Below, piece by piece: positions 25,301 to 40,300 of a stretch of 64,000 nt of DNA. Position numbers and translations under genes: made by a program. Each line of letters begins with the position of its first letter. Within the stretch, counting starts at the first letter, position 1. Below the pieces are notes generated by a model. The model was not told the DNA's origin and ran no database searches. It saw only the letters and a program-made list of their open reading frames with translations. The stretch is from Saxidomus purpurata. Taxonomy: Eukaryota > Mollusca > Bivalvia > Venerida > Veneridae. The stretch is taken from contig JAFMSR010000006.1 in the NCBI GenBank assembly GCA_022818135.1, positions 29,970,685 to 30,034,684 of the forward strand, given 5' to 3'.

Positions 25301-28300
25301 AAAATCAGAAAATCGTTACCAAATTGGTTAAGAATTATATTAGGGATAACTTTCAAGTAAGAGCTATCGTTTTGTTTTAATGCTATAAAGATTTGCTACA
25401 GGATGCTATATCGGGTATTTTTAAGCCTCTAGTAGATTCGGCCCAATTCAAACAGACCTTTTGATTTTTTCTCTTTTACTTGACTAATGAAACTGAAATA
25501 TGATTGTGTTAATTCTTGAAATAACATAATTATTTTGGTGTCGGCAATGATTGAATTAAGTACACTTGTTTTGGTAAAAGCAGTGATTTTATAACAGTTG
25601 TCTTTCTATGAAATGTTTAAGTTCTACAATTCCATTTATTGATCATAAGCTGACATTCCTTTTATTTATTATCCCAATTAAATCTCTCACATTCTGCTTT
25701 ATTGGTACTAAAATAGGCTCCTAGTGTTTTTACATATTTATTAAATTGTATTCAACAGATCTCAGTTCTGCTATCATTTCTGCATTTTCCGATAAGAATT
25801 CCTTCTGTTTTAGCATGTTTAATCTTAGCCCAGAATATTTTCCACAGTTATCATGAATTTGAAGTGCATTGGGTATTTCATCTGTATTGTGTAACAATAG
25901 TGTTGTATCGTCAGCCAACAGCTTATTAATATTTTTTTTCTGTGTGTATTTTTATTTCAATGCCGGATAAACAATCTGACGATCGGATTTTAACCTCTAA
26001 AATTTCAGCGGTCAAAATGAATGATAGAGCAGATAGCGAACAGCCTTATCTAGTACAACGTGTAACCGAGAAGAAGCGAGATTTCCAACAATTGTTAATT
26101 ACCGAAGAATAAATGTCGTTATAAATATTTTATCCCATTTAATAAAACTGTTCTTGAAACCACATTTGCGCAAAGCCTCGTACATAAAATTCCATTCTAC
26201 GGTATCAAACGCCTTCTTGAAATCGAACTATAAAACGATGCCGTCTTTATCTAGAAACTTTTCATAATCGATAACAACCTGAACTTGACAATTATTATAA
26301 CCAATTAAACTATTTTTTATAAAACCTTGTTGATCTTCATTAACAATTTTTGGTTATACTTTTTGTAGACGCTGTGCCAAAACTCTAGCAAGTATTTTGT
26401 AATCAATATTTAACAGTGATATGGGGCGCCAGTTTTTTTAGGTTTTCGGTGTCACCTTTCTTGTATAAAAGGGAAAAAAACAACATTGTTTTTTACTTCT
26501 TGATAACAAATTAGCGCTTATACTTTGTTAATAAGAGTTTAATACATGTACACAATGTAACAGTTTACTTAATTTGTCCCAAAAAACTTGGTAAAATTCA
26601 ACTGTTAGTCAATTAAAACCAGGACTTTTAGTAAGTTTCATACTATTTATAGCGTCAGCACATTCTTGTAAGGTATATATCCTTCACATAAATTTGCTTC
26701 ATCCTGTGTTAACGTAATTTCTATTGTAATATCATTAAAGTTAAGTGATTCATTATTTGTCTTAGATTGCGATTCGTATAATTTTTCATAAAAATTTACT
26801 TGTTCATTTTACATCGAATTTACGTCTGTAATGCGCCTTCCATTTGTCATTAGAGATGAAAGTTTTTTTTTTTTCGACGGGACCTCTCAAGACTTAAAGA
26901 TATTTGGAACTTTTTTCTCCGTCTTCCAAAAACTGTACCCTTGATCTTACTTGGGTTCCATGAGTCTGAAAATCGTATATTTGTGATACATGTATTTCGT
27001 GTTCTATTTCAGCTATTTTACTATTTAATTTTTCGCTGCTGTTTTGTAGATATAGTTGGGTTTGTTGATTGTGTAGGTGATGTAATCTGTTATGTCTTTA
27101 ACGTGACATTTGTATTGAATATTTGATAGATGTTTCTTTAATTTCATATTTACATATTTCCCATTTTAAAATGCAGTCTACTTGTAAGTGTTTACATTTT
27201 ACGATAATTTCTGAAATTATTTCACAATATTGTCATTCAAATATGCATTATTCATTTTCCAGTAACCAGGACCTCGTTTTAATGGTGTTTTTAATTTAAC
27301 AGATAGATGATCAGTACTTTGTATAACTGCTGGACTAATATCACAAGAAAATATAAGTGAGAAAAGATTATTTTCAACCAGCCAGAAGTCTATGCGACTC
27401 TTTTCTATACCATTCTTTCTTCACCATGTATAATGATATATATTTTTCATGTACTTTTCTCCACATCTACTATATTATAGCGTTTGAACAATGTACGTAT
27501 GTTACAATGTGTATCCACATTTACAAAAACATATCGCCCATTTGTGTCTGAGCAGCTGTCAAGTACATTATAATTCAAATGTCTATGAAACAAAATAGAA
27601 ACACCTCTAGCATTTCTTTCGCCAAAATGGTTTTCAAATTCGTTCTTTAACCTTTTTGTTAAATCGGTGGTGAATTGCGTTTCCTGCGAGAAAACTTCTT
27701 TACATGTTTGATTATTTAACCATTGTATAAGACGGCTTCGATTTTTTTATCCCTAAGACCATGGCAGTTTAGAGATATTATGTGTAATAAATCAGTATTT
27801 GGATTCGTATTGCTATATAATTTTATAAAATGTGATATAGAAAGTTAAGTCTGTTTTAACACAATAGCTAAAACAACTATACATTTAACATAATTATTTG
27901 CTAAACAGTTGCACTGATTGTACTATACAAGTTATCTTTTATAAAAAGATATTTGTAATATACATTCAACAAATGCATCTTTACATCTAAAACAATGCAA
28001 GCCTGTTATAAAAACAGGGAGAACTACAAATGTATATAGACATTTTGGAACCTGTGTAATGTTTGCAATAAGCCTTAACTTTTCTTTTACCGTGTAAAAT
28101 ATATACATGTAATTCATTTCTCTAATAAGTAAACTCCTGTATTCGAATGGAAGTTCATGGAAACTAATCAATCATCCGCAATCACAAGCGGCGTTTTTCA
28201 AACGCATTAAATACATTACATGATAACAGCATTTAACAAATAATAAAGTCACGGCATCTAAAAAAACACCCGTCATTTAAATTTCAAGCAAAGGTCAACT

Positions 28301-31300
28301 TTAAAAACTGACATTTAAGTTAACCATGTGGTTTAATAAAAGCGTTACAAAATAACTCTTTCAAAACACGGATATGGCGGTCCACATAAGAGACATAATT
28401 CACAAGATATTATACGTTATGTGTTACACAAGATGTTTTATTGACAGTAATTGGAAATGATTCACTATCGGAATGGGGTTGGGGTGTTCTGGTGTTGTGT
28501 TTTGCATTTTGCACTGACCGCGTTAGTGTCCAGTTTCACCACAGTCCAGCACTGCCAGTCATTTTGGCATTCCGATATTTTATGTCCCTCCTGAAGATTC
28601 CTTTTGCAAATAATAACCTTGGGTGTGTCACTTGTGCTGTCACTGTCCAGGAAGGAAAACTGTACCCCTAAAATGTCCAAATGCAGAGGGACAGTTAGGG
28701 TTCTAGATTTAACAATATATACGAAACCACTTGATTCCTGCATAAAAAGTATAGGCGGTCCGCCATATTGGACAATCTTTCCACTGTCCTGATTACGAGT
28801 ACATACATCACTTCTACCACTCATTCTGTTATCCATTTTGTCTATATTCCAGATAAAATACAGCGCAAAAAGTATAGTTTCATAGTCCAACACAAACGCA
28901 TGGTTTATTCTGCATCAACAATGCAAAATAGATTATTTTACTGTAGTAAACAAACACTATCCGTGGTTAGCGGTCGCTTACATAAAACCAAATTTAACAA
29001 AATATTAGACATAAAATCCCATTCCACGGTATCAAATGCTTTTTTGAAGCCTAGAAATAGAATCTTAATCGAGTATTGTGTAATATTCTATTATGACTTG
29101 AATTCGACGCATATTGTAACCGATAATTATATATATTTTGTAGATATCATTGTCAGTAAAAACTTATTATTTTAGAGAACACACTTTGTAGTTCTCGCTG
29201 CTAATTTATAATCTAAAAGGTCTCCAGTTTTCGATATATAGGATTACCTTGTTTATACATGAAAAATATAACGTTTTGTTTTTGAGTTCTGGACATTTCA
29301 CCCTTTGTATATCCTTCATTTTAAGACTCGACTACCGGTTATCTAATTAGTTGCAAAAATTTCACGTAGAATTCAACCATTGAGCCGTCAAAGCTAATGT
29401 TATTGGCGACTAAAGAATTTATCAATTTTCCATTTTGTTTTGATTTTTTTAGACTATGAACACATTTTGAGTTTTGTTCGAGTTCTCCTAACAGTTAAAC
29501 TCTTGAGCGAATGTATGCACCAGATGTCTTAAGGCTATAAATTTATCCAATCTCTTGTTACAGCTCATAAATACGACCATTGATTTATTGTGTAGTTGGT
29601 AATGTTAAGTTAAGCATTGAGCTCCTTTTCTAATTTATATAACTCATTAAGTCTTTCTCGCGAACTTGATTGATGATACCCTTATTTATATCTTACACAT
29701 TTTGCATTTAATTTGTTTGCTTTTAATGTCGTACGAGAACACCAAATTGATGGCTTTTGATATATGATCAATATATTTGTCATCTTTAAATGAAGAGTTA
29801 TCAAATCTCCAAAAGCGGTCCTCTATAATTGGATACTGTTAAATTGAGAGAAGTTGCCAAATTTTATGTTTATTTTATTTGTGCAGGCCTAATATAAGCA
29901 GAATATAGAAGTGGAATTATATTTTCATCTATCAACCAAAAATGTAATCTGCTTTTTTCGAAACCATTTTTGCGACGCCAAGTGAATTGTTGCTTGTTTT
30001 CGTTATTTCGTTTCCATACATCTATTAAATAGTGAAGCTTATTCAGTTTTGTCAAACTATCAACCTGACTTTTGCTTTTTTTATTCTGGTTGTGTTTAAC
30101 ATATTCTATCGGGTTTTGATAGCACATCGTTAAAATCTCCAGCTACCGTCTTCAGTCCTTGGCAACTTTCACATTTTCGGAAATGGAATAAAATGACAAG
30201 CTCGTTTGAATTTCACAGTCGAATTTCTGACTTTTGGTACCCTTTAAACATGCGTCAAAGTAAGCACTTACGAAATATTCTTATTTAAAACATAATATAT
30301 AGACGATGAAAAAAACATTAAAATGTTATTTAACAAATGTTTGTTACACAATTTTGGACAAGATAATTATTGCATTTATAAAAAGTAAAGTGAATCTAGA
30401 CATCCTCTTACCATAAATCGTTCAGTTGTGCAATTCCTCTTGAAACTATTTTCATTGTGACTGCCTCAGGCAGGTAGACATTGTTTGCTTAATACTCGAA
30501 AGCTGTCTGCGTGTGGGGTAAGGAGGAATCAAGTAAATATCATGAAGTATAACCACCTGGAGGGCGTGTACAATGAAATGATTAAACATTTAATCAATTG
30601 ATCATTTTAAATTATAGACTTAGAGTTATCTACAGAAAGCTGTTAAGCTCTTGTTGTTGACTAATAGGGATTTCTGCTTTTTTCGGAGGAGGTCTCGTTG
30701 GTCTAGTTATGTTTGTGATTATGGACCCATGGGCAGTTCTACAAAGTCGTCTTAAAGATCACTTTGTGAATGAATCTCAAAGAAGCACGTACATTCTATT
30801 TACAAAGTAAATAACTCATTTATTCTCTCTTGGGGCCTGATCCTAGGGCCGTTTCTAGAAGTAAACTTTAAAGGTTCTATTTCGTTTATTCACTACAGTA
30901 GTGGGTTAAAATTAAGTAGATCGATATATGGGCGTTCCAGGCTATATGATGAAACACCATTTCACCTAGGACTTTGCTATTTCGGTTTACTTAAAGTTAT
31001 TGTTTTACATGAAAATTACTATCATGCAGGACAAACAGTTTAACACACATTTACTTGGTATTGGATTTTTTCGCGATTTCAATGCCGGATAAAGTGATTA
31101 AATCATGCCATAAATCAAATTCTGGCATGCAACAATGTTCCTATAATGGCCTTCACTTTTTGAATGGATACATTAAGGAACCAAAACGTTAGTATTAAAT
31201 ATGTTGAAAATGCGATGCTGCTAGGCATACTAAATACTAATTACCATTTAACCTTAGTTAAACTCTACTTCTACCGGCTCTAAAGCGGAGTTACCAATAA

Positions 31301-34300
31301 ATGTTCAAAGGGATAGTCAGTAAAAATCATTGCTTGCATAGCAAAATAGTATAGATCATGATATGATTGCATAGATGTGCCGACTGATCATGCTCTGCAC
31401 CCGTCCACACCTCAGATGGATCGCTAGCTGCCAGCAGGGTACGTTTCAATGAGTACTTGTAAAGGTAAAACAGGAAGTCCCGAGTTTTGGTAACACTATT
31501 TTACTTCTTTTGGGCATAACAGTTTCACATATAGAAATGAAAAGTAGGTTTAATGATTGCCTACCTGAACATTTTAATCTTAAAAACCTTACAACCGTTT
31601 GCAAGATAAGATCCATTAGCAATTAATGTGACGCAGGTATCAAGTTATATGAATATTCACAGATATCGATGACAGCCGTGCTGTTAAACCCTTTACATTT
31701 ATCGGGTTTTGGATTTTCGCGTTCGTGAGGTAGTTTTGCGCATGTGTACAGGAACATGAAAGGCGAAACATGTTAAATGGGATTTAGTATACGATACAAC
31801 TCTTGAATTGATATTGAAAGACATTAGATTGAAAAAAAATAACTTTAAAGGTGAAGTGTGTCTAAGAAACTTCTAAGTGAAGTGTGCCTAAGTTATTCTT
31901 CAGATATAGGCAACACACCTTTCCCGTATCTTAAAGGACACGACATTGACCCCAAGACGTATATATATATATCTGTATTTACAAAAGGATACAAAAAACT
32001 TAGAATAAAGTTGGCCTAGTCTTTTATTATAGTTATAATTATTTTTTAGGGAGGCCTATGGTGGCACATGCAGGGAAGCATACGATTGCTCTCGAACCTG
32101 TTACAAAAGCACGAAGTATTACACAAGATGTGGATTTCTTTACTTGTCTAGATGTAGAAAATATAGGTAAAAGCAAATGTTTTTTTTCAATCATTTTTCT
32201 CTTTAAAAAAATTGGCAGCGGTACACTCGTTATGTGCTTCAGTATTGCTATTGTATACGATTAGGTACCAGTACTCTTTACAACGACATTCTTTCAAAGT
32301 TGACTATTCAACTTTTCTCCACAATATACAAAAACAGGGTTTTAGTACACTAGATGTAACTTAAAATACTTTCTTCCTTAATCAACCTACGAAAGACTTA
32401 TCACCTTGCTGCTGAATAGACCTTGACTACAGTCAGACTTCAAGCTTATAGATCTCTTGACAATGTACTGCATTTGAACCATGACTGTTTAAGTAAATGT
32501 AGTTCAAAATTATCAATCAGAATTTTAAGAAACATTCTACCACTGATTTATACTGCAACGAAATGGAATATTACCAAATAAAATAGAAATTTATGAATCT
32601 GTATAGCTGATTGTTTCCTATTGGATATTTTGAAAATCTGTAAAACTCTTTTTTGACTATCCTAGTCAAAACTTGCACGTCCAGCCATGTTATCAGGTAT
32701 ATTCTTATATAGATTTGTCAATAACAGAAACTACTCAGTATAACTTAATTCTTACATGTTTGTGTTTCATGCCACTGACTCGACAACAATACAGTATGAC
32801 CATTATCAACGGTAGTATAACTTTAATTTCTGACATACTTACTTTTGCAGATCGCAAAAGGAGACTTGCATAAGTACATGTTACAGAACAAAATGCTGCA
32901 CGGGTTATACCGGAAGTGGATGTAATTCTCGTAAGCGGCTTCCTTTTACAATGCTATCTATAATATTTTAAGAAATAAAGACAGTGTATGAAGTATTGTA
33001 AAATTAAGCACGTCGAGGAGATTGGCTATTAAAATCTTGTATTTCCTTTTCCATTTCTTATCTAAAATAATACAGAAAATAGAAAGCAAAGCCGATAATA
33101 ATAATTTATGTTTGTTTATTATCATATTGTTCAGCCATTTGTTTTGGGTCTACTACGTGTTTGAATGGTGGCACGTGCATAACTCCTAACAATTGTGGAT
33201 GTCAAAGGGGATTTGCAGCACCAAATTGCGATGGTAAAGTTGACCAATCATTTCATGATATCAAAACCTTATGTACTCTGATATAAACAGGTCAATTCTT
33301 GATATCAAGAAATCAATTTGTATTTATATTAATATTATATAAAACATGCGAATACTTGATATCAAGAATTAATTTGTTGATGTCAATAATTTAAATGTCG
33401 ATTTCTCGAGATCAAGTAATGATTTTCCGTTACCAAAAACTTGGATTATTCATTTGAAAATAACAGTTTATTTCAAGATTTAAAAATCGAATGTAAGAAA
33501 TCGAGTAAATGTACCAAAATGGATATATGTATTTCTAGATATCATACATTTGTTTTGTAATTTCTTTTTTCTGATTTTAGGAATTTGATTTTGAAATAAA
33601 AAAATACATTCTTTATCAGTCAAAATTTCTTGGTACAATGTATCAATAATTAAAACTCTCGATAGAAAAGGAAAAACGTAAATTGTTATATCTGAATTAA
33701 TCATTTCATAAAAACCTTTTAAACATGTTTTGAACTGCGTTTTGCTGACGGCAGATCTATATTTGCATCTGTTAATTATTTTCCTTGACATACCAAATGC
33801 TTTTAAATCAAATCATACATTCAATTCGTTACTATCACTGTCACAAGTTACTTTCCATTACAATATAATTAAAACATTTACATATGTTATCTATTTAGAC
33901 ATAAACGAATGTTCTGGCACAGCACATGGATGCGATCACAGCTGTGTTAACACACATGGTTCCTATCATTGCACATGTAGATCCGGCTACACGCTGAATT
34001 CGGACCTCAAAACTTGTCTTGGTCTGTATCAATAGCATATTCGATGATAAACGAAAACATATTTTAGTATGTATTAAATATAAAGACAATGTCAAGTTAC
34101 AACTGTATATGTTTTACATTCCTTTTTGGATTAAACAGAAATGTAAGAAAAACGCAAGTCTACACGTCAATCCTTTTGCCTAGAACCCGAACTTGCCCCG
34201 CATACCTGGCTGAGCGGTTAAGGTCGTTCATACTCCAGATGTTCGAGGATCATATGTGCTTGTATCACTAATGTCTCGTTTCTTTACGTTAGAAAATTGA

Positions 34301-37300
34301 CAGTTTCTAACGATCGAAATCTAATGCATGGTTTGCCATTAACGCTTGCTTTAAACAACTGAAATACATGTTCTTACTTGCACTGCGCTGACTAATGTTA
34401 TAAATTTTATTTTTTGTACTAAAGATGTAAACGAATGCAACAGAAATAAAGGCGACTGTGAGCAAATCTGCTACAACAACATTGGTTCCTACACATGCGA
34501 CTGCAGCAGAGGCTACAAGTTAAACAAAGACAGGAAGACTTGCACCGGTATTATGTTTGCACCGGTACATGTAACATAAATATGAAAGTGGTCTTTAAAG
34601 ATTTTTCTAAATTACATTTGTAGCTCAGATAACACCAGCTATTATTTTAATTGAAATACCACAAAAGCGCAAGTGTCCGATGATCAAAACGTCAGTGAAA
34701 GTAAGTACCCCAACAAGAATAACCCTTTTGAACAAATCATTAATTTTATACAAAAATCCTTGAAATTTCAGATGTGAATGAATGTACTACTGGTACTTCA
34801 GGCTGCGCCCATTTGTGTACCAACACGGTAGGCTCATATACATGCTCATGTCGCACAGGATACGTCCTTGCACTTGACAGAAAGAAATGTGAAGGTATTT
34901 CATATAAAACATTTACTTTTAAAGTTGTAATTGATAAGCACGTGTTTAATTTTATGAAAGACCTTTGGTATTCAAGAAACACTGAACAGAAATGCGAACA
35001 TACCCGTTTTGAACAGGGTAGAAATCAGAATAGATAATGTAAATCATTTTCTGGAATGGAAAACACCAAACACTACAAACATAACCGTATTCTTTGATGC
35101 AATGTTTAATAGTGTGTGTGCATGTGCACAAATGGTGTGCAGTATTTAGAGTTTTTATTTTTCAAAAGAATTCCGGAAGTCAGTTATTCATCTTACAGCG
35201 TCGTCAATTCTTATTTTGAAATGGAACGTTTGCATAGTAATCCGCATACGATGTTTTTAATAATTTACCTTTTTTCATCTACGGTGTACTTCAATTGCAA
35301 ACTGAGGGATATAAATTGGATAAAGCATAATGGCCTACATGAAAAATTGATTTTAAAATAAGTGGGTGATTCGCGTAAAAGATATTAAGGTTTTGGTAGT
35401 ATCTTTGCTGCTATTTGATAGTCCTTCGTGGGATATTTACTATGTTATGATTTGACTTTTTAATAAAACTCATAGAGCGCTGGACGATAACTTTAATGTG
35501 TATTATTCGTGATATTCCCTACGCATTACAGGTCGCACTAGATTATTATAGAAATGTTCCGAATAGTACACAGTAATGGCTGCACAGACGATTTTATACT
35601 CTAAATATGTTGAATCACGTTCTAGCAGATCGAAATTAAACTTGAAGCCTAATGGAAATACTAAACAAATACATTTTTACGAAAGTCAGTTTAGAAATAT
35701 GTGTGATTTTTATTCGAATTGGCGAATAATGGTATTTTTTTCGAAACTGTCAATCGCTGTTACAAGATCTGTTGCATGCGGACATTGAGGTAAACTTTTA
35801 TGGAAAACAAAACTACTCGGGCTATACATGTGATTGCTTTTAAAGAATATGCATTATAATAGGCGATGTTAATATGTATGTTAGTATGAAAATAGTAGTG
35901 TCAAAATATTTTTGACACGCCTAAATGGAATGCTCTTACCTAATTTGATGTGGAAGGAGCGATCATTTTTGTCTGTTTCTAAAAAGACGTCTTTGAAGTT
36001 GAACTCTTACCTAAAAACAGTTCTGCTTTTTATAAAACCTTATAAAACCAATATCAACAATTGCGTAAAGTAAAATTCAATTTGGAGAGAGAATATGAAC
36101 GCTAATTTTAATCCTTTTTCACGAAAACGACTTATAATAATAATATAAGCTTATTTGGTGTAGTGGATATGTCGGTGGCCGTTTAATCTTATCAGTCGAG
36201 TTCAAATGCCAGGTCAAACCAAATTTTTTAAATATTTTTTCCTCAGTCTTTTCTTATTTTTTTCAGCTTTAAAACCACATTTTTAAATGTGTTTCTGCAA
36301 ATATTCATCAAAATCTTCATTCATATCAAACTAATAATGACAATGTTAACATGTTACATATCTGGTTATTTGAAAATGTCGACGATAATAGTTCACCTAT
36401 CTTTGCTATTTTATCTATAATAGTATAAAGTCAAAACTTATCGGAGTGGAATTAGTGCCAATTCATAAACCTCTAATTTTGCCATTTACCTTATGCTGGT
36501 TAAAAGTTTTTGAACTTTTTAATCATATACCTCATGATACTTTGCACAGTCCAGAATTAGTTGGTGGATTTTAACGACTAAATGTGTTGTTACTTTACAG
36601 TGTATACCGAATACTTTAACGCATAAATGAAGTGACAGCTGTTTTTTTCGAACAAACAGTCACGTGGTCACAGTTTGAAAATTGCTGCGGGGAAAAGCAT
36701 TTGTTCATATGAAGCTAGATTCTCACGCAATACCACTTATATAGTACCCGGTGTTATCATTTTGCTCATTAAAACATTTTGCCGCATCTTTGAAGCTTTG
36801 CAGCACTACTTTTCTTGTTTATCTTCTTATAATAATGACATATAGTCGCAAGGCTGTTTAACTATTCTGCAATGTTTGTGTCCAGGCTATGTTCCTTTAA
36901 CCAGTGGTTTAATCCAAGTTCAAGTGAACTATACTATTTCTGTCTGTTTCAGCACATAAGCATGTTTCAAAGATCGGCGAAAGTACATGTATATACACAC
37001 TGCTATAGTGCATTTAGACTCAGACTTAAGTTCTAGCTCTTTCTGTTTAAAGATATCGACGAATGTACTGAACAAACATCTGGCTGCAGTCAGATATGTA
37101 ACAACGTAGATGGCTCATACATCTGCAGTTGTATGGACGGGTACTTTCTGGACAGTGATGATAAAACATGCATTGGTAAGTTATGATATCTAAATTGTAC
37201 AAATGTGTTTAATACGAATGAGTGAGAGTAACGCATTATGAGTGACATATCTAATACAAACATGTTTGTATCAAGACGCGCGATCCGCATTATGAACCTA

Positions 37301-40300
37301 GATACATTTATGCAGTTGTCAATTAGTATAGCGAATACATATTGAACGGATATTTCTGTGTTGGTTACATCTGCTAAGCCAGTGACATGTTCATGTACAA
37401 CCTGAGTATCCTTTAGAGACTAGAGGTACAAGTAGCAACAGCTGTGTTGAGCAGTAGAATATAAAGCGATTCTGTTTGCGATATATTTTCTGATACTTAC
37501 ACATGTGTAGCATGACTTTCAACGTATATGAAGCAGTTCACAACAAATATTAACTATGTATAATATAAATTCCAGATGAAGATGATTGCGATGGTGTTCT
37601 ATGTCAAAATGGCGGCTCGTGTGTCGATGGTTTAGACTCGTTCAAATGTATATGCAATACAGGTTTCACAGGCGTGTTCTGTCAGACAGGTTCGCATCTC
37701 TTTAATTTAGAATTCAATAACATTTGTAGATCCAGTCGAGCTTCTTAAAAGTCAGTTTTAATCTCAAAGAAAATGATAACCATACAATTGTACATATGTT
37801 CGAATACTTGCACTAATATTACTAAATGGAACTTTTGTAAGATGTTATATCTAATAATGAAATATAAAAGCTATTCTGTTCATTCGTTGCTAGATACCAA
37901 TGAATGTAAAATATTAAATGGAGGTTGTCAAGATATATGCATAAATACTATTGGATCTTTCGAGTGCAACTGTTCTGAAGGAAGCGAACTAAAGAGCGAT
38001 GGATTTTCATGTGCGAAAGGTATGGTTATCTTCTACTAGTAACCCATCAGTTGATTCGATTTTAAATGTGCCTATAGTAGGAAAGTACTCTCCGGTACCA
38101 CGGCACTTAATTTCGCCAACAATTTAGAATGATAAAGAGAACTGTACTGTGCAATATTCCTTAACTGTGATAAAACACTAGATCTTAAGTTCAAATCCTC
38201 GTAGATATCTAAGTTGTAGTCCTTGTTTTTTTAAATATTTTATCTAGGTCAAACCTTCTTGTTGACTGCATGTGCTTGCAATGGAGTCCACTATGCTACC
38301 GCGGTAACTCTTTATTAATGTCACATGTGAAGTTTGGTGTCCATCAAGGCACATCATTTTCAACAAATTCATTTGAAATGTCCACACACACTGTTAAACC
38401 ATGAAATGTCTAGAACAACTAACACTGTTAAATTTCTTTGGTTCTTGTTTTGTCATTTTTAATAAAAAGCTTTGAGCTTTTATTAAGCCAATCTTAAAAC
38501 AGTGAGAACACCTGAACACACTGTTCCTTCATTACAATCTAACTTCTGAGCAGTATGTCAAGTGTGTCCAATATGGAAAAATCGCATTTTCCAAAGGTTA
38601 CTCAAACTACTGTTTTGTATTGTAATGAAAACTCTCTCAGTTGGGCAATATTAGACTTGCAGAACAGAGTTTAACAAACAGATGATCCTCATCCGCTTTC
38701 GAAGATCATTTTTCAATCGCGGGCTATGACGTCACAGCAGACAACCATAAAATCGGAGGCTTTGGGGGAAATTAGGGTATAAACGATGGCTGAGAGGCAA
38801 AAATAATAAAAGATATGATGAATATGTAGTGTTTTGTAAGAATATCGCAACTTTAAATGGGCACTCCCTACATGTTTTAATAAATATTCTAAACGTTTAT
38901 ATTACCGGTACATGTAGTTACTGGAATCCGTAGCTAAAGTAAAAGGTTAAGAAAAAAGACAGTTAAAAATTGTTTGAGACATTCGACAAATTTGAGATCC
39001 GGTGAAAAACAACACTTCGTCTTCAAATTAATGAAGTAAATCAATCGACAATTAGTCAATTCGAAATCTTGGCTATGTAACAACTTGTTCGAAATGTCAG
39101 TAAGTCAGAATTATACTTAAAGATCGTCGAAAGATCTCGAATATTGTCGTAAAATTGAAATTCTTACTCAGGTTGCATATTGTATGTATGAAAAATAATT
39201 TATCGGATTAAGGACTTCTTTATTGTGCTTTATATAGTTTAGTAGTTTGAAAATTTCCATTTTGCAGAAAATAGATAATTCAGATTTATTTGCAACGTTT
39301 TGTTTTCATACAGAAGGGGCTATAACAGTATTCCAGCGTCTACAGATTCCGAGGCAATTTCTTCCTGAAGCCTGTTTTACTGTCATGCTTGTTCAATGCA
39401 TAGATGGAAATGACATAGATATATATCTCACCTCAACATCCGAGTGGTACCGCCTGAACTCTGATTCCGATGTCATATACACGTTCGGCATAGTTTTTGT
39501 CAAAGTTAATAATTTTTCTGTGCCGGTATCTATTCGTGGAATCGAAGTCAATATGCGAAGAAGTGAGTTCGTTTATAGCTTTGGAGTGCAGTATGGTTCA
39601 GCACTGGGTTCGATCATAGTAAATGGTTATACATCTGCAGATTGCCGATCCTTTGAACTTGTAGAATCTGATATCTTTGACTTCATTAGTGTAGACTCAT
39701 TTACGAAGACATTGTTATTGTCTTTGTTTCCCACACTTCCTGGTTGGCTCAACTTTGAAAAGTCAAGCACAGAAATATTATCGGTACAAGACATTAAAAC
39801 TGATTTAGTATATGGACGAAATATGGATGACATCACATGGTGTACGGGAGCGCCAGTGTTATCGGACCATTTATATACAGTGTTCAGATTTGGTACTGGA
39901 TTTAAGTTAAGTGTTCTTGGTAATGAATTAGATTTTCCTAAAACATTAAAGTCCCGGAAGTTTTGCTTGATTGTGGACCTTTGTCAAAGCTATGGAGGAA
40001 CTGTATTTATGATGATACCAGAAGGGTCCCGTGATTTGCTGTTAGAACTGAGTGTTTTTAGAACTCTTAAAGAAGACCAGAATATCAAGATCGAACCAAG
40101 GGGTATTGGAATTTCTTTAGTAAATGGCATAAACGCTGGGTACCTCACATTTTCTCATCAACTTTGGAACGGCGATGCAATGTTCTTACCGTAAGTATAT
40201 CATTATAAGTATGATAAACTTTTGACTTTGCAAATGATTTCAACTGAGACATGGTTTCCAAGTTTCAAAATTGAATGATTCATTTCCATTGGTGTTGCTA

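Noticed and set aside
32058..32264. ATG-started frame [12 protein letters not shown] over exon 2
   Set aside because: The cysteine-rich frame in another phase joins neighbours correctly on both sides; this one does not.
1951..36221. tRNA-like pieces as functional tRNA genes
   Set aside because: Only A- or B-box-like parts are present and stems do not close; SINE relics explain them better.
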